Below, piece by piece: positions 1-5,233 of a stretch of 6,342 bases of DNA. This stretch comes from Verrucomicrobiota bacterium (GTDB lineage: Bacteria > Chlamydiota > Chlamydiia > Chlamydiales > Rhabdochlamydiaceae). Where the stretch lies: assembly GCA_903970455.1 (NCBI GenBank), contig CAJCIW010000171.1:1-6342 (forward strand). Direction: 5' to 3'. A program made the translations under genes and the position numbers. The notes under the pieces were generated by a model. The model saw only the letters and a program-made list of their open reading frames with translations, had not been told where the DNA came from and did not search any database. The stretch's first letter is position 1, and every line of letters starts with the position of its first letter.

Positions 1-40
1 TAATAAAAATTAATAATCAACTTTAATTAATTAATGGTAA

Positions 41-1039
41 TTAGGAGAAATACTTAAACACTTGGCAGGCAAAGGCCGCGATAAGACCGGAGCCGGGAAG
101 TGTGAGCACCCAAGCGATGCCCATCTTGTTCCAAGTTGACCAGCGGACTTTAGAGAACCCTTCGGCGACCCCAACTCCTGTGACGCTGCCGACGATCATA
201 TGCGTGGAGCTGATCGGCATCCCTAAAAAACTCGCCGTGAGAATCACGCAGGATGCGCTCGTTTCCGCGGCAAAACCGTGAATCGGCTTGAGCTTTGTGA
301 TCTCAAACCCCACTGTGCGTATAATCCGAAAACCTCCGGAAGCCGTCCCGATCCCCATGACGATCGCGCATGCGCCGATGACCCAAAAAGGAATGTGCGT
401 TGTGGTGACCATCCCTGCAGAAAACAACCCGAGAGTAATGATACCCATGCTCTTTTGCGCATCGTTGAGCCCATGCGATAAAGCGACCAAACTCGCCGAA
501 GCGATTTGAAGATGGCCGAACGCCCGCTCGTTATGTTTAAAAACCTTCCATTTGAGCAAAACATGAAGGCCTCGCAAAACCAAAAAACCGAGCAAAAACC
601 CTGCGATGGGAGAAAGGACCATGGGGATCACGACTTTGTAGCAAACCCCTTTCCATAATATCGTATCATACCCTTCGCGCACCCAGGAAGCGCCCACCAA
701 ACCTCCTACCAGCGCATAGGATGAGCTGCTGGGTATCCCAAAGTACCATGTGAGAATATTCCACACGATCGCCCCCATCAGCGCAGCCAAGATCGCAACC
801 TGTGTGGCACTATGAAGGTCGACAAGCCCCGTTGTGATCGTTTTAGCCACACCGCTGATCTGCGTGGCTCCGACCATGTTCAAAAATGAGGCGAGGACGA
901 TTGCTGTCAATGGGGCTAAAACGCGGGTGGCGATGACTGTGGAAACTACATTGGCCGCATCGTGAAAACCGTTCGTATAGTCGAAAAGAAGACCGAGAAT
1001 GATGATCAGGATCACTAAATCAAATGGAGAAAAGCTCAT
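41..1039 (-). CDS. pit: PiT-family inorganic phosphate transporter
   Basis: Inner-membrane permease of 332 residues that would import inorganic phosphate by ion symport, as known for the PiT/PHO-4 family. The family's inverted duplication is visible. The N-terminal half has GFHDAAN (24-30) followed by GIPSSSS (101-107). The C-terminal half has SHGLNDAQ (188-195) followed by GMPISSTH (273-280). These paired loops carry the conserved Asn/Asp and Ser residues of the transport site. Hydrophobic segments fill most of the rest, suggesting about ten helices. The length fits the short bacterial PiT type (about 330 residues), so it looks complete. The start is ATG at 1037-1039, with a GGGGG Shine-Dalgarno-like run five bases upstream (1045-1049 on the plus strand). 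PiT genes often sit beside a DUF47 (PitR-like) gene. None is in the window, and any downstream partner would lie left of base 1. Only 40 AT-rich bases follow the stop. Confidence 0.93.
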   Translation of the reverse strand: MSFSPFDLVILIIILGLLFDYTNGFHDAANVVSTVIATRVLAPLTAIVLASFLNMVGATQISGVAKTITTGLVDLHSATQVAILAALMGAIVWNILTWYFGIPSSSSYALVGGLVGASWVREGYDTILWKGVCYKVVIPMVLSPIAGFLLGFLVLRGLHVLLKWKVFKHNERAFGHLQIASASLVALSHGLNDAQKSMGIITLGLFSAGMVTTTHIPFWVIGACAIVMGIGTASGGFRIIRTVGFEITKLKPIHGFAAETSASCVILTASFLGMPISSTHMIVGSVTGVGVAEGFSKVRWSTWNKMGIAWVLTLPGSGLIAAFACQVFKYFS

Positions 1040-1129
1040 ATAATCCCCCTATACCATTACGAAGGTATTAAGTGAAGTGGTGGACGTAAATAAACGAAAG
1101 TTGCAAAGTCGAGTTAAAACGGGGGTCCC
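1040..1129. promoter_or_regulatory. divergent intergenic region, pit / secreted protein
   Basis: This 90-base gap separates two divergent genes, so both promoters should lie here or inside the opposite gene. I found no convincing -35/-10 pair on either strand. Both genes have G-rich Shine-Dalgarno-like runs: CCCCC at 1045-1049 for the leftward gene and GGGGG at 1121-1125 for the rightward one. A small inverted repeat, ATACC at 1051-1055 with GGTAT at 1064-1068, lies just upstream of the pit ribosome-binding site. It could be a weak operator or a chance match. Confidence 0.3.
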
Positions 1130-1960
1130 ATGTTTAGGATCATTCACCTCTTACTTTTATCTCTTGTATCTACGATGGGTTTTTGCGCCGAACTCGACCA
1201 TCAGCCTCCCAACGCTAAAGGACTCCAGGTTGTCCCTGTGGATCCGACGCCGGATCCAGACCACGTGAATACGAGAATTCTCTACCCAAAAAAGAATGAA
1301 TTGAAAAAATCTTCGCCTGTCAAAGGGCAAATCAAGTTAGAGGGAATTGCCCTCGGCGTCGACACGGACCAGCCAAGAAAACATGAGATTTGGAATGATT
1401 CAGAAGGGCAAAGTCTGCATATCTTTATCGACAATCAGCCCTATTTTGCCGTAGACGAGGCGTTGATCGACGCTCTGGACGACGTGCAAGATTATTTCGA
1501 CCAGACAGCCGAATTTCAAATTCCTTTCAAATTACAACCGGGAATGCATGTGATCAGGACGTTTCCGGTGCGCTCCTATAATGAAAGCATAAAGTCTGCG
1601 GGAGCATTCGCAGCAAGCACGTTTTATTTCCAGGAAACCAAGGAAAATTCCAAAATCGATTTGTCGCAGCCCTACCTCACTTATAATGAACCGCAGGGAG
1701 AATACGACTACGACAGAAAAAACCTTCAACCGATCCTTCTTGACTTCTACCTGACCAATTGCGAGCTATCGAAAGATGGCTACAAAGTTCGCCTTACCAT
1801 CGATAACGATAACCAGCGCATTCTTACCTCCTGGCAGCCCTATTACATTTACGGCCTGAAAAAAGGGCAGCACCAAGTCCGCTTGGAACTTCTCGATCCT
1901 CAGAACAACTACGTGGCCAGCCCTTTCAACGATATCACCAGGACTATCGTGATTAAGTAA
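1130..1960 (+). CDS. secreted protein with two Ig-like repeats, function unknown
   Basis: A 276-residue protein I cannot assign to a named family. Residues 1-20 form a signal peptide: a basic start, a hydrophobic core (HLLLLSLVS) and a likely signal peptidase I site after FCA (18-20). The -1 residue before the Cys is Phe, so a lipobox is unlikely. The mature part appears to contain two related beta-rich units, about 50-167 and 182-275. Each has an opening strand segment, a central IDN strand (LHIFIDNQ at 96-103, VRLTIDND at 220-227), a turn of the form L-x-x-G-x-H (LQPGMH 135-140, LKKGQH 243-248) and a closing strand with Arg and Ser/Thr before aromatic or aliphatic residues. This looks like a duplicated Ig/fibronectin-type sandwich, so an extracytoplasmic binding or structural role is inferred. 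The ATG has a GGGGG run four bases upstream. Its last eight bases overlap the convergent gene that ends at 1953. Confidence 0.8.
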   Translation: MFRIIHLLLLSLVSTMGFCAELDHQPPNAKGLQVVPVDPTPDPDHVNTRILYPKKNELKKSSPVKGQIKLEGIALGVDTDQPRKHEIWNDSEGQSLHIFIDNQPYFAVDEALIDALDDVQDYFDQTAEFQIPFKLQPGMHVIRTFPVRSYNESIKSAGAFAASTFYFQETKENSKIDLSQPYLTYNEPQGEYDYDRKNLQPILLDFYLTNCELSKDGYKVRLTIDNDNQRILTSWQPYYIYGLKKGQHQVRLELLDPQNNYVASPFNDITRTIVIK

Positions 1961-2165
1961 CTATCATTTCTATGGTATGGAAATTTAGTGTTGTTGTCAC
2001 TGTTTCCCTATTGGAAAAATGATAAATTAAAGAAACGATAAAAAGGATCAAGAAAATAAAAAACAGAACTTTTGCAATCTGTGTCGAAACATTGGCTATA
2101 CCTGCAAACCCAAATAATGCTGCAACAATTGCAATAATCAAAAATATGACGGCCCAAGTTAACAT
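1953..2165 (-). CDS. DUF1328 / UPF0391 small membrane protein (copy 1)
   Basis: A 70-residue inner-membrane protein of the DUF1328 (UPF0391, YtjA-like) family. The function is not established. The family pattern is clear: it opens MLTWAVIFL, has [10 protein letters not shown] at 15-24, an IAK turn near 30-32, and a second helix [15 protein letters not shown]. That gives two transmembrane segments with a short Gly/Ala loop. About 20 polar residues follow, longer than many family members, which stop soon after the second helix. The ATG at 2163-2165 is preceded by GTGGAG, a good Shine-Dalgarno. It lies 26 bases downstream of its paralogue and probably shares its transcript. Its stop lies inside the 3' end of the convergent secreted-protein gene, and no terminator is visible between them. 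Confidence 0.85.
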   Translation of the reverse strand: MLTWAVIFLIIAIVAALFGFAGIANVSTQIAKVLFFIFLILFIVSLIYHFSNRETVTTTLNFHTIEMIVT

Positions 2166-2191
2166 AAAACTCCACTTTTGTTAAAAAACTC

Positions 2192-2407
2192 TCATTCTTC
2201 GTTAGGAAACATGTCCTTGGCATTGAGATTTTGCGAAGTCGTTGTTCCATATTGAGAATATTGATAAACTAAAGAAGCGACAAAAAGAGCCCAGAACACA
2301 ACAGATACAATTCTTGCTATCTTTGTCGACTCTTTCGCTCTAGCCATGAAACCATATAATGCAGCAACAACTGAAATAACCAAAAAAAGGAACGGCCAAT
2401 TAAACAT
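2192..2407 (-). CDS. DUF1328 / UPF0391 small membrane protein (copy 2)
   Basis: A 71-residue paralogue of the downstream gene, with the same two-helix layout: MFNWPFLFLV, then VVAALYGFMARA, then an IAR turn, then VVFWALFVASLVY, and a polar tail ending PNEE. It is more diverged from the usual DUF1328 sequence than copy 1, with Pro in place of Ala after the Trp and a charged loop ARAKEST instead of GIANVST. I chose ATG at 2405-2407. A GTG four codons upstream (2417-2419) is in frame, but it is part of the ribosome-binding sequence GTGGGG and family members start at M-x-x-W. Both copies have a near-identical upstream stretch (AAGTGGGGTTTATT here, AAGTGGAGTTTT in copy 1), so the duplication probably included the ribosome-binding site. 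It is the first gene after the promoter at 2428-2456. Confidence 0.83.
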   Translation of the reverse strand: MFNWPFLFLVISVVAALYGFMARAKESTKIARIVSVVFWALFVASLVYQYSQYGTTTSQNLNAKDMFPNEE

Positions 2408-2427
2408 AATAAACCCCACTTTTCTTC

Positions 2428-2456
2428 ATTCTATTAATTAATCATCAATTTGTCAA
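2428..2456 (-). promoter_or_regulatory. sigma70-type promoter for the DUF1328 pair
   Basis: On the minus strand, TTGACA (plus 2451-2456) is followed after exactly 17 bases by TAGAAT (plus 2428-2433). That is a perfect -35 and a 5/6 -10 box at ideal spacing, with an AT-rich spacer. Transcription would start near 2421, giving a leader of about 14 bases that holds the GTGGGG ribosome-binding site before ATG at 2407. Confidence 0.75.
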
Positions 2457-2461
2457 TGTTG

Positions 2462-2491
2462 TTGAAAAAAAACACCTAATTTGTGTATACA
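2462..2491 (+). promoter_or_regulatory. candidate promoter for the kinase-like operon
   Basis: TTGAAA at 2462-2467 (5/6 of TTGACA) is followed after 18 bases by TATACA at 2486-2491 (4/6 of TATAAT). Transcription would begin near 2498, just left of the MITE-like element, so the element would form the operon leader. It is weaker than the divergent promoter, and the two -35 boxes are only five bases apart. Confidence 0.4.
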
Positions 2492-2495
2492 AATT
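2478..2495. promoter_or_regulatory. 18-bp dyad overlapping the candidate -10 box
   Basis: AATTTGTGTATACAAATT is an inverted repeat with eight of nine base pairs matching; only the second pair from the centre mismatches. It covers the candidate -10 box of the rightward promoter, where a dimeric regulator could block or aid transcription. No regulator gene is in the window, and AT-rich DNA produces such dyads by chance fairly often. Confidence 0.35.
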
Positions 2496-2505
2496 CGGTA
2501 TGAGC

Positions 2506-2531
2506 TATACCGAAAATGACTCAAAAGTTGG
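2506..2531 (+). repeat. MITE left terminal inverted repeat with TA flank
   Basis: Twenty-six bases, perfectly complementary to 2644-2669. The outer TA (2506-2507) is probably the duplicated target. The preceding TTCGGTAT (2494-2501) also mirrors the repeat end ATACCGAA (2507-2514), so the flank resembles another copy of the element's terminus. Confidence 0.9.
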
Positions 2532-2667
2532 GAATTTGGCAAGGCGGTTGCGCAAATTTTTTGTCTGGAGCGAGCCACCATTGTGCAAGCACAAGCCGCG
2601 AGTGAAGAGAAAAAATTTGCTGCATAGCCAACGCAGCCAAAAACCAACTTTTGAGTCATTTTCGGTA
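2508..2667. mobile_element. MITE-like palindromic element, no transposase
   Basis: A 160-bp element with perfect 24-bp terminal inverted repeats starting TACCGAAAATGACTCAAAAG, flanked on both sides by TA. This is the target duplication expected of IS630/Tc1-mariner-type transposition, so a non-autonomous derivative of such an element is inferred. The inside is also imperfectly self-complementary. GCAAATTTTTT at 2552-2562 pairs with AAAAAATTTGC at 2610-2620, and a 6-bp stem TTGTGC/GCACAA (2581-2586 and 2589-2594) sits exactly on the centre of symmetry. The transcript would fold into one long hairpin. It has no coding capacity of its own and lies 12 bases before the start codon of the first kinase-like gene. 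Confidence 0.82.
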
Positions 2668-2669
2668 TA
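2644..2669 (-). repeat. MITE right terminal inverted repeat with TA flank
   Basis: Exact reverse complement of 2506-2531. It ends in TTCGGTA followed by TA (2668-2669), the presumed second target duplication. Confidence 0.9.
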
Positions 2670-2679
2670 TCTTCTGAAA

Positions 2680-3540
2680 ATGGGAAAGATCTGCATCCTT
2701 ATCCTTGCTTTGCTCCTTGTGAAACGTTTCTGCTATCGGCAAACAGATGGTTTTGCACTTTATAAGATCTACTCCTCCCTTTCTTACTGTTCTGATTGGG
2801 AAACCGCTTCATTGCCGTCCGATCAGCACGAACAACTCATGAAACTCTTCGACCAGCCGTTTTATTATCTTGCTAGAGGGGCCCAAGCGTACGTTTTCGC
2901 ATCTGAAGATGGAAAAACCGTGATCAAGTTTATCCGCATTTATCATCTTTTGCCCCCTCTCTGGATAAGGTATTTGAATTTCCCTTTGCCGCTTCAACCC
3001 TGCAAGATCGGCAAAATGATTAGAAAACGGGAGGAATTGGCAAAAGATTTTCAAAGCTACAAGACAGCCTTTCAGGAATTAAAAAAAGAAACGGGGCTGC
3101 TCTACGTCCATCTGAATAAGACGAACGATTTGAAAAAAAAGGTTGTAATCCATGACAACATAGGAATAGCCTATGAGATCGATCTCGACGAGATGGAATT
3201 CATCGTCCAGAAGAAAGCTTCTCTCCTCTATCCTTCGATCGAACATATCGTCGCAACAGAAGGAATCGAAACTGCAAAGATGGCGATCACGTCTTTAATC
3301 GATCTTCTTAAGTCGCGGCGCCAGAAAGGGATTTACGATAAAGACCCGGATTTAAATACCAATTTCGGGTTTATCGATAAAACCGCGGTCCAGATCGATA
3401 TCGGCCGGTTTAGCAAGGGAAGCAAACTCCCCCAAGACCGCGATGACATCTTTCTAATCACAGATAGTTTCCGCCAATGGCTCGACCAGAAATACCCCCC
3501 CTTGTCCGCCCACCTGCTTCAAGAAATAGGGAAGATATGA
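2680..3540 (+). CDS. membrane-anchored kinase-like protein, array copy 1
   Basis: A 286-residue protein of a family I do not recognise by name. Residues 4-14 (ICILILALLLV) are a signal anchor. A motif shared with copy 3 follows (RFC-x3-TDGF, 17-25). The core looks like a divergent protein-kinase/phosphotransferase fold. It has a glycine-loop-like strand LARGAQAYVFASEDGK (64-79), Lys83 in VIKF (VAIK-like), ETGLLYVHLN (137-146) as the helix/strand region, FIVQKKA (174-180) as a possible hinge, KGIYDKDP-x4-NFGF (216-231) as the catalytic loop with Asp222 and Asn228, and Asp240 in IDIG as the DFG equivalent. The spacing is D-x5-N rather than the usual D-x4-N, and no HRD-type His is seen, so activity is uncertain. 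I chose ATG 2680 because the paralogues start at the same distance from the hydrophobic segment. An in-frame ATG at 2500 would add 60 residues, 54 of them MITE-derived. No good Shine-Dalgarno precedes 2680. It overlaps copy 2 by four bases (ATGA). Confidence 0.8.
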   Translation: MGKICILILALLLVKRFCYRQTDGFALYKIYSSLSYCSDWETASLPSDQHEQLMKLFDQPFYYLARGAQAYVFASEDGKTVIKFIRIYHLLPPLWIRYLNFPLPLQPCKIGKMIRKREELAKDFQSYKTAFQELKKETGLLYVHLNKTNDLKKKVVIHDNIGIAYEIDLDEMEFIVQKKASLLYPSIEHIVATEGIETAKMAITSLIDLLKSRRQKGIYDKDPDLNTNFGFIDKTAVQIDIGRFSKGSKLPQDRDDIFLITDSFRQWLDQKYPPLSAHLLQEIGKI

Positions 3541-4358
3541 AGAAACTGGGCGTGTTTTTGCTCTTGAACCTGGGTTTAGTATTTCTTCTGATCCCTATTC
3601 CGAAAAGAAATAAAACCTTTTCTCTAGAGGCCATCAGCGCCAAACTCCCCTTTCAGCTCTCCTGGGAAGGAAGGGCGCAAAACGAGAAAGAAAAAGAAGA
3701 GACAGAAAGGGCACTCTCCCAATCCTACCGGTTTTTAGGGGGCGGTGGGCAGTGTTTTTCTTTTGTGAGCGAAGATGGAAAATACGTGATCAAATTCTTT
3801 AAGCAAAAGGCATTCCCCCCTCCTCAATCGGTGTCGTTGAAAAAAACGGATCCTAAAAGAGATCGGGTTTTTTCCGCATTCAGACTCAGTTTCGATCTTC
3901 TTTCTGAAGAAACAGGACTGCTTTATATCCATTTAAATCCTACCCAACATCTCCATAAAACCGTTTTATTTTCCGATATCTCCGGAAAAGAACATCTTCT
4001 AAATCTCGATCAGCTCCAGTTCGTCGTTCAAAAAAAGGCGGAATTGGCAAATGGCCATATCGATGCCCTTGTAGCTAGCAACGATGTCGATGGGGCAAAA
4101 GAGGCAATCGATCAATTACTCTCCTTATCCATGCGGCTCCATGAGAAGGGTGTCCGTAACCGAGACCCGAATTTTCGAAGCAATTATGGATTTGTGGATG
4201 GTAGGCCGATCGTTGTCGATGTGGGGAGGATGGCCTCGACAGAAAAATGCGCAAAGGAAGACCTGCGCCGCTTCACAGAAAAATTTCGCATCTACCTTGC
4301 TAAGGAGCATCCAGAACTATTAGAATACTTCGATCTTGTATGCAAAAAAAATATCTGA
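3537..4358 (+). CDS. membrane-anchored kinase-like protein, array copy 2
   Basis: A 273-residue paralogue of its neighbours. Residues 1-21 (MKKLGVFLLL then NLGLVFLLIP) form a signal peptide or anchor. A charged stretch (about 45-60) follows. The kinase-like core has FLGGGGQCFSFVSEDGKYV (66-84) with the richest glycine loop of the four, Lys86 in VIKFFK, EETGLLYIHLN (124-134), FVVQKKAEL (162-170), KGVRNRDP-x4-NYGF (204-219) with Asp210 and Asn216, and Asp228 in VDVG. It is the shortest copy, lacking about 20-25 residues that copies 1 and 3 have between the VIK strand and the ETGL segment. The frame extends back to an ATG at 3477, but that lies deep in copy 1. ATG 3537 has AGGGA four bases upstream, overlaps the copy 1 stop as ATGA, and gives a proper signal sequence. 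Coupled translation is likely. Substrate and localisation are unknown. Confidence 0.83.
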   Translation: MKKLGVFLLLNLGLVFLLIPIPKRNKTFSLEAISAKLPFQLSWEGRAQNEKEKEETERALSQSYRFLGGGGQCFSFVSEDGKYVIKFFKQKAFPPPQSVSLKKTDPKRDRVFSAFRLSFDLLSEETGLLYIHLNPTQHLHKTVLFSDISGKEHLLNLDQLQFVVQKKAELANGHIDALVASNDVDGAKEAIDQLLSLSMRLHEKGVRNRDPNFRSNYGFVDGRPIVVDVGRMASTEKCAKEDLRRFTEKFRIYLAKEHPELLEYFDLVCKKNI

Positions 4359-5233
4359 TCCTACCCCTGGTTGTCCTTTTCTATTTTACTTCCCGCTTTT
4401 GCGAGGAAAAAACGGACGGCTTTTCCGTTGGACTGATCCATTCTGGACTCATCTTTAATCCCGCATGGGAGACCGAGCCTCCTTCCCCGGAGACAAAAGG
4501 GGAGCTTGACCGGGTGTTCTCGCAAAAATTTCATTATTTGGCATTTGGAGGGCAAAGTTTTGCGTTTCTTTCTGAAGACGGCAACTACGTGATCAAATTT
4601 TTCAAATTCCGCCTTTTTCGCCAGCCCCACCATTTCCTACTCACCCACCCGCTTCCCAGCATCGCAGAATTATCCCGCCTCCGTAAACTCGACAGGGCCC
4701 TTTTTAAACTTCATCGCGATTTTACGAGTTATAAAATCGCTTATGAAGAACTTCAGGAAGAAGCTGGCCTGCTTTATCTTCACCTCAACAAAGGGAATGA
4801 CCTCAAGAGAACGGTCCGGATCATCGATAAAATCGGGATCGAACATGAGATCGATTTGGACAATATCGAATTTGCCATCCAAAGAAAAGCGGAGCCTATT
4901 TTTCCCCGGATCAACGCATCCATGGCAAAGGGAGATCTTGCCGCCGCCAAACAATCTCTTCACGCCATCATCCAGGCGATAGTGAATCGCAGTCAAAAAG
5001 GGGTGTTCGACGAAGATCCGCGCCTTTACAATAATTTAGGGTTCGTCGGCCAAAAAGCGATATTCATCGACATTGGAAGATTTGTCCGCAATCCTTCCCT
5101 AAAAGACCTTGCGGTTTACCTTGACGACTTAAAACGAATTACCGATAAAAGTCTGCGCCCCTGGCTTAAGGAGAACCACCCGGAGCTCCTCCTCTGCCTC
5201 GATGAAGAAATCGAGCTTATAAGAAAATCATGA
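4340..5233 (+). CDS. membrane-anchored kinase-like protein, array copy 3
   Basis: A 297-residue paralogue, closest by eye to copy 1: both have RFC-x3-TDGF after the anchor and long matches in ETGL/EAGL, HLNK, ND-LK and DIGRF. The anchor is residues 5-16 (YLILPLVVLFYF). The core has YLAFGGQSFAFLSEDGNYV (66-84), Lys86 in VIKFFK, EEAGLLYLHLNKGNDL (140-155), FAIQRKAE (178-185), KGVFDEDP-x4-NLGF (220-235) with Asp226 and Asn232, and Asp244 in IDIG. The C-terminus is a charged helix ending after HPELL-like residues. The start lies 19 bases inside copy 2 and has no clear Shine-Dalgarno, so it probably depends on ribosomes finishing copy 2. A run of eight A (4344-4351) follows the start codon. Role inferred only from fold-level motifs: nucleotide-binding, possibly phosphotransfer, on the outer or periplasmic side if the anchor is N-in. 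Confidence 0.85.
   Translation: MQKKYLILPLVVLFYFTSRFCEEKTDGFSVGLIHSGLIFNPAWETEPPSPETKGELDRVFSQKFHYLAFGGQSFAFLSEDGNYVIKFFKFRLFRQPHHFLLTHPLPSIAELSRLRKLDRALFKLHRDFTSYKIAYEELQEEAGLLYLHLNKGNDLKRTVRIIDKIGIEHEIDLDNIEFAIQRKAEPIFPRINASMAKGDLAAAKQSLHAIIQAIVNRSQKGVFDEDPRLYNNLGFVGQKAIFIDIGRFVRNPSLKDLAVYLDDLKRITDKSLRPWLKENHPELLLCLDEEIELIRKS

Noticed and set aside
278..564. Plus- and minus-frame short ORFs inside pit
   Set aside because: They lie within the strongly conserved PiT frame and show no signal peptide, ribosome-binding site or recognisable family.
1077..1268. Plus-strand frame starting at 1077 over the secreted-protein start
   Set aside because: It overlaps the signal-peptide-bearing gene in another frame, lacks a ribosome-binding site and has no coding character.
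2408..2419. GTG 2419 as start of DUF1328 copy 2
   Set aside because: The GTG is part of the GTGGGG ribosome-binding sequence, and the family starts at M-x-x-W, matching ATG 2407.
2506..2669. MITE repeats as a CRISPR unit or a rho-independent terminator
   Set aside because: There is one inverted pair, not a series of direct repeats with spacers. The stem is far longer than a terminator and has no trailing T-run.
2500..2679. ATG 2500 as the default start of array copy 1
   Set aside because: The added residues come almost entirely from the MITE-like element, no ribosome-binding site precedes it, and the paralogues start right at the hydrophobic segment. Kept as an alternative in the findings.
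2453..2696. Two minus-strand reading frames across the MITE
   Set aside because: The element is a palindrome, so it reads similarly on both strands. These frames mirror the plus-strand one and have no ribosome-binding site or domain.
3477..3536. Upstream ATG 3477 for array copy 2
   Set aside because: It would overlap copy 1 by 64 bases and put 20 Pro/Arg-rich residues before a good signal peptide. ATG 3537 has AGGGA and an ATGA junction.
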